DNA from: DATGFK01 sp040007395
Lineage (GTDB): Bacteria > Chloroflexota > Anaerolineae > Aggregatilineales > UBA2796
Direction: 5' to 3'
Assembly: GCA_040007395.1 (NCBI GenBank)
Contig: JBDTVG010000164.1
Span: forward strand, 8,388-72,387
Length of the DNA stretch: 64,000 bases
The position numbers were made by a program, and so were the translations under genes. The notes below the pieces were generated by a model. That model was not told the DNA's origin, ran no database searches, and saw only the letters and a list, made by a program, of their open reading frames with translations. Within the stretch, counting starts at the first letter, position 1. Each line of letters starts with the position of its first letter. Shown piece after piece: positions 63,166 to 64,000 of the stretch.

Positions 63166-63612
63166 CTACAGAGAACGCGGTGGCTGGTCGGGCGGCGCTA
63201 TCAAACGCTGACGTGGTAAGTTTGCATCAACAGAAAATATATTCGAAGGTTTAGCAAACTCTGCTGTTGTGATAGGGTTCGGCATTGCCACGACAAAAAG
63301 GCTCATCAGCATGGTTACGCTAGAAGCCATTTCGTGGACTTTCAGCCCCGGAACTAGGCTTTGAGGCAGTTCCGGTACAGGGTTGCTATATTCATTACTA
63401 TGTTCGTGATGCATTGATAGATGAAACTGTGTGGGATCGTCCGCATGACCGAAATGCAGCATCACCCCATGATACTCGCACATCACCGGGGCAAAGATCG
63501 CCATCCAGAAGGCCATAAAAATGACTAGGTGGCAGCGTACCATGTCAAACACGGAGTGCGAAAGCGTTCTGACATCACGCCTGTCATTATGTTCAACACT
63601 ATTTGCCATCAT
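63166..63612 (-). CDS. His-rich membrane protein of the copper group
   Basis: 148 residues with two hydrophobic stretches (about 26-46 and 95-112) and between them a His/Met-rich region (YHGVMLHFGH, then HLSMHHEHS), a pattern of copper-associated small membrane proteins. ATG at 63612 (or the second ATG). The gene leads the copper locus, 111 bases ahead of the secreted protein. No family name can be given. Confidence 0.65.
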   Translation of the reverse strand: MMANSVEHNDRRDVRTLSHSVFDMVRCHLVIFMAFWMAIFAPVMCEYHGVMLHFGHADDPTQFHLSMHHEHSNEYSNPVPELPQSLVPGLKVHEMASSVTMLMSLFVVAMPNPITTAEFAKPSNIFSVDANLPRQRLIAPPDQPPRSL

Positions 63613-63713
63613 GGGTGACTATGATAGCCTGTTATGCATAAGGTGAGCAACTGCTAACTCTACAACGATAAAATCGCCTAAAGCATTTTGAGGCATAAAT
63701 TAGCAGAAAATAA

Positions 63714-64000
63714 AGTTGCGTCAACTATACTTGGTTCAATCCCAATGATAAAGATTATATCGAATGGTGTCGGCAAGAACGTGATAAAAGGCGCATATCG
63801 GAGGCACTTCAAACTTCAGTATCCACACTGGCAGACGAAAGCATTGCATTAACTGCCAATATTATGCGACCGATTGGCAGTTTCCGCTTTGATATTCGGA
63901 ATCTCGTTAGCGCCATCGTGGGTCTTATCGGCTATATATTATTAATGGCTCATGTTAACTGCGGGTGCAAAGCGACTAGGGCAGCAATGAAATCGGGCGT
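63714..64000 (+). other. Open frame running out of the window (possible gene or fragment)
   Basis: Open from 63714 (after a TAA) to the edge, 95 codons: begins SCVNYTWFNPNDKDYIEWC, has a helical stretch SEALQTSVSTLADESIAL and a hydrophobic one (IVGLIGYILLMAH). The first ATG is at about 63864, inside the conserved-looking part, so it may be a 5'-broken gene. No family recognised. Confidence 0.35.

Overview
The window looks like a chromosomal segment of a Chloroflexota bacterium (Anaerolineae-like, with no closer placement attempted). The grounds are: an estimated GC of about 50%; Hanks-type kinases; many secreted proteins with Pro/Thr linkers; a diphosphomevalonate decarboxylase, so a mevalonate route to isoprenoids; a geranylgeranyl-reductase/UbiA pair; a tagaturonate epimerase; and a CopC/CopD set. 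All calls are by eye; no search was run.

Layout. 1-5493 (-): PD40 protein, TPR-CHAT protein and Ser/Thr kinase in one tight operon. 5.7-10.2 kb: a DUF3592-like membrane protein, a secreted protein, dnaN and a lipoprotein, with two very clear hairpins. 10.4-16.6 kb (-): two sugar ABC permeases, a TetR/flavin monooxygenase pair, a 494-bp internally deleted IS with readable ends, and uxaE. 17-19 kb (+): mvaD and a SUKH protein. 19.1-31.9 kb (+): a long co-directional block containing MoxR, a lone MazF-like toxin, DUF58, a tiny nonapeptide-repeat protein, a GT39-like membrane protein, two VWA membrane proteins, an unknown small protein, a NAGPA-type lipoprotein and a class IV aminotransferase. 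32-37 kb: small membrane protein, TetR, a kinase-TIR fusion, a RodZ-like protein and L9. 37.2-40 kb (+): geranylgeranyl reductase, UbiA and a PAP2-like membrane protein. 40-41.4 kb (-): a sugar isomerase/epimerase followed upstream by a decayed sugar ABC permease and an IS630 remnant. 41.5-44 kb (+): a membrane protein, an SGNH hydrolase and a candidate 6S RNA. 44.3-47.3 kb (-): a PD40 protein flanked by two copies of a 61-bp palindromic element, and lipA. 47.5-55.6 kb: ankyrin protein, FG-GAP secreted protein, flavoprotein, GNAT and glycogen phosphorylase. 55.6-57.3 kb: transposase debris, tRNA-Val(CAC) and another decayed gene. 57.3-59.2 kb (+): sugar-nucleotide epimerase and Nudix hydrolase. 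59.2-63.6 kb (-): a copper locus (His-rich membrane protein, secreted protein, CopC-CopD fusion, CopC).

The most unusual items are the nonapeptide-repeat protein (21490-21771), the kinase-TIR fusion, the kinase + CHAT operon, the orphan MazF inside the MoxR/DUF58 block, the paired 61-bp elements (one supplies the lipA stop codon), the candidate 6S RNA, and several gene and IS fossils, including a short duplicated piece of the dnaN 3' end.
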